The position numbers and the translations under genes were made by a program. From Candidatus Lloydbacteria bacterium RIFCSPLOWO2_02_FULL_54_12 (lineage in GTDB: Bacteria; Patescibacteriota; Minisyncoccia; Phycocordibacterales; UBA6899), in contig MHLS01000024.1 of NCBI GenBank assembly GCA_001819095.1, positions 20,198 to 26,432 of the forward strand: a DNA stretch of 6,235 nucleotides, given 5' to 3'. How positions within the stretch are numbered: position 1 is the stretch's first letter; the number at the start of each line of letters is the position of its first letter. Of the stretch, positions 5,982-6,235 are shown piece after piece. Under the pieces are notes generated by a model. The model was not told the DNA's origin, did not search any database, and worked only from the letters and a program-made list of their open reading frames with translations.

Positions 5982-6163
5982 GTCGAGTGCCCATCAAGGA
6001 ATTGAATTGGAACGGAATACTCCGAAATATCCGAGAGATTAAAGACCTTTTAGAGCTCGTCCTCCCGGAGGCAGGCATAATTCCGGACTTTTCAACCATT
6101 TATACCTAAACACATGGAACCTGCCTTTTACAACCATAATTTTAGCAGCTTCCTTCCAAAAAT

Positions 6164-6235
6164 TTAATGCAACAGCTCTCGTAATGCTTCTTTGGGATTC
6201 CTCCACCCCAGGGTCTTTCTTGGCCGCCCATTCAA
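6164..6235 (-). CDS. IS30-family transposase, C-terminal fragment at the window edge
   Basis: Twenty-three codons and a TAA stop are visible. The peptide LNGRPRKTLGWRNPKEALRE closely matches the C-terminal signature of IS30-type DDE transposases (LNxRPRKxLGW/YxTPxE), which catalyse cut-and-paste or circle-mediated transposition of their own element. The rest of the gene lies outside the window, so it cannot be said whether the element is intact. The usual IS30 arrangement puts the element's end within a few tens of nt of this stop. The AT-rich run at 6145-6175 is a candidate, but no repeat partner is visible. Confidence 0.87.
   Translation of the reverse strand: MNGRPRKTLGWRNPKEALRELLH
6164..6235 (-). 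mobile_element. Edge of an IS30-type insertion sequence
   Basis: The element is inferred from the transposase C-terminus it encodes. The interval given is only the part that can be proved. The true boundary is probably slightly to the left and the bulk lies to the right, beyond the window. No target duplication can be tested here. Confidence 0.65.

Larger units (their letters stand above)
5834..6163. other. Intergenic region between IS30 remnant and tRNA-Arg
   Basis: No convincing gene is seen in these 330 nt. Open frames here run through the tRNA, promoter and hairpin and resemble no family. The part next to the tRNA holds the promoter with its dyad, and the middle holds a 15-bp hairpin. 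The stretch 5990-6163 is AT-richer than the genes, with no further structure I can support. Its right part should contain one end of the IS30-type element, but the other end lies outside the window, so the terminal repeat cannot be fixed. Confidence 0.6.

Noticed and set aside
5563..6005. Three plus-strand frames across the tRNA (with peptides such as CPRQDSNLEQP and PPPRLELGTAASK)
   Set aside because: These peptides are typical false translations of the T arm and anticodon arm of a tRNA gene on the opposite strand.
5821..6099. Minus-strand open frame of 92 codons upstream of the tRNA
   Set aside because: It runs through the 15-bp hairpin, the promoter and the 5' end of the tRNA, has no family resemblance and no good ribosome-binding site that I can see.
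1..6235. CRISPR array or tandem repeats
   Set aside because: No regularly spaced direct repeats were seen on reading the whole window.

Overview
This window is a bacterial chromosome segment in which every credible gene lies on the minus strand, so the order of transcription runs from right to left. The best lineage guess is a Patescibacteria (Candidate Phyla Radiation) genome, probably Parcubacteria-like. This rests mainly on the wording of the CCA-adding enzyme (a FYENDYGTVGVV stretch and an EVTPYRKE...YSNFRHPD stretch, as I remember them from that group) and on the mix of compact housekeeping genes and unfamiliar proteins. The coding regions look GC-rich and the intergenic regions AT-rich. 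The lineage call is an inference made without a database search.

From right to left: (a) 6164-6235 is the last 23 codons of an IS30-family transposase that continues beyond the window. (b) 5834-6163 is an intergenic stretch with a long terminator-like hairpin and a sigma70-type promoter region containing a dyad. (c) 5762-5833 is tRNA-Arg(UCG) without an encoded CCA tail, and 16 nt after it starts the gene for the CCA-adding tRNA nucleotidyltransferase (4255-5745), the enzyme that tRNA needs. (d) 4055-4254 is an intergenic region with a good promoter for a Nudix-fold protein (3215-4054), which carries an insertion of about 57 residues inside its Nudix box. That gene ends in a strong Rho-independent terminator (3166-3195). 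(e) A separate promoter (TTGACA at 3113-3118) then drives a tight three-gene operon: a J-domain/Ser-Thr protein kinase fusion (2005-3045), a von Willebrand factor A (VWA) domain protein with an intact MIDAS motif (958-1968), and a pyruvate-kinase-like TIM-barrel protein (946 down to the left edge, incomplete). That last gene is easy to overlook because its stop codon lies outside the window.

The part most likely to be new is the operon in (e). It joins a J domain (a co-chaperone module that recruits Hsp70), a protein kinase, a metal-dependent VWA adhesion module and a divergent phosphoenolpyruvate/pyruvate-type barrel. It has its own promoter and is insulated upstream by a terminator. It loosely recalls the VWA-plus-kinase signalling sets linked to tellurite-resistance (Ter) loci, but no TerD, TerC or PP2C phosphatase is seen here. 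The role of the set is unknown. A working hypothesis is a kinase-controlled stress or protein-quality switch whose targets could include the VWA protein or the pyruvate-kinase-like protein.
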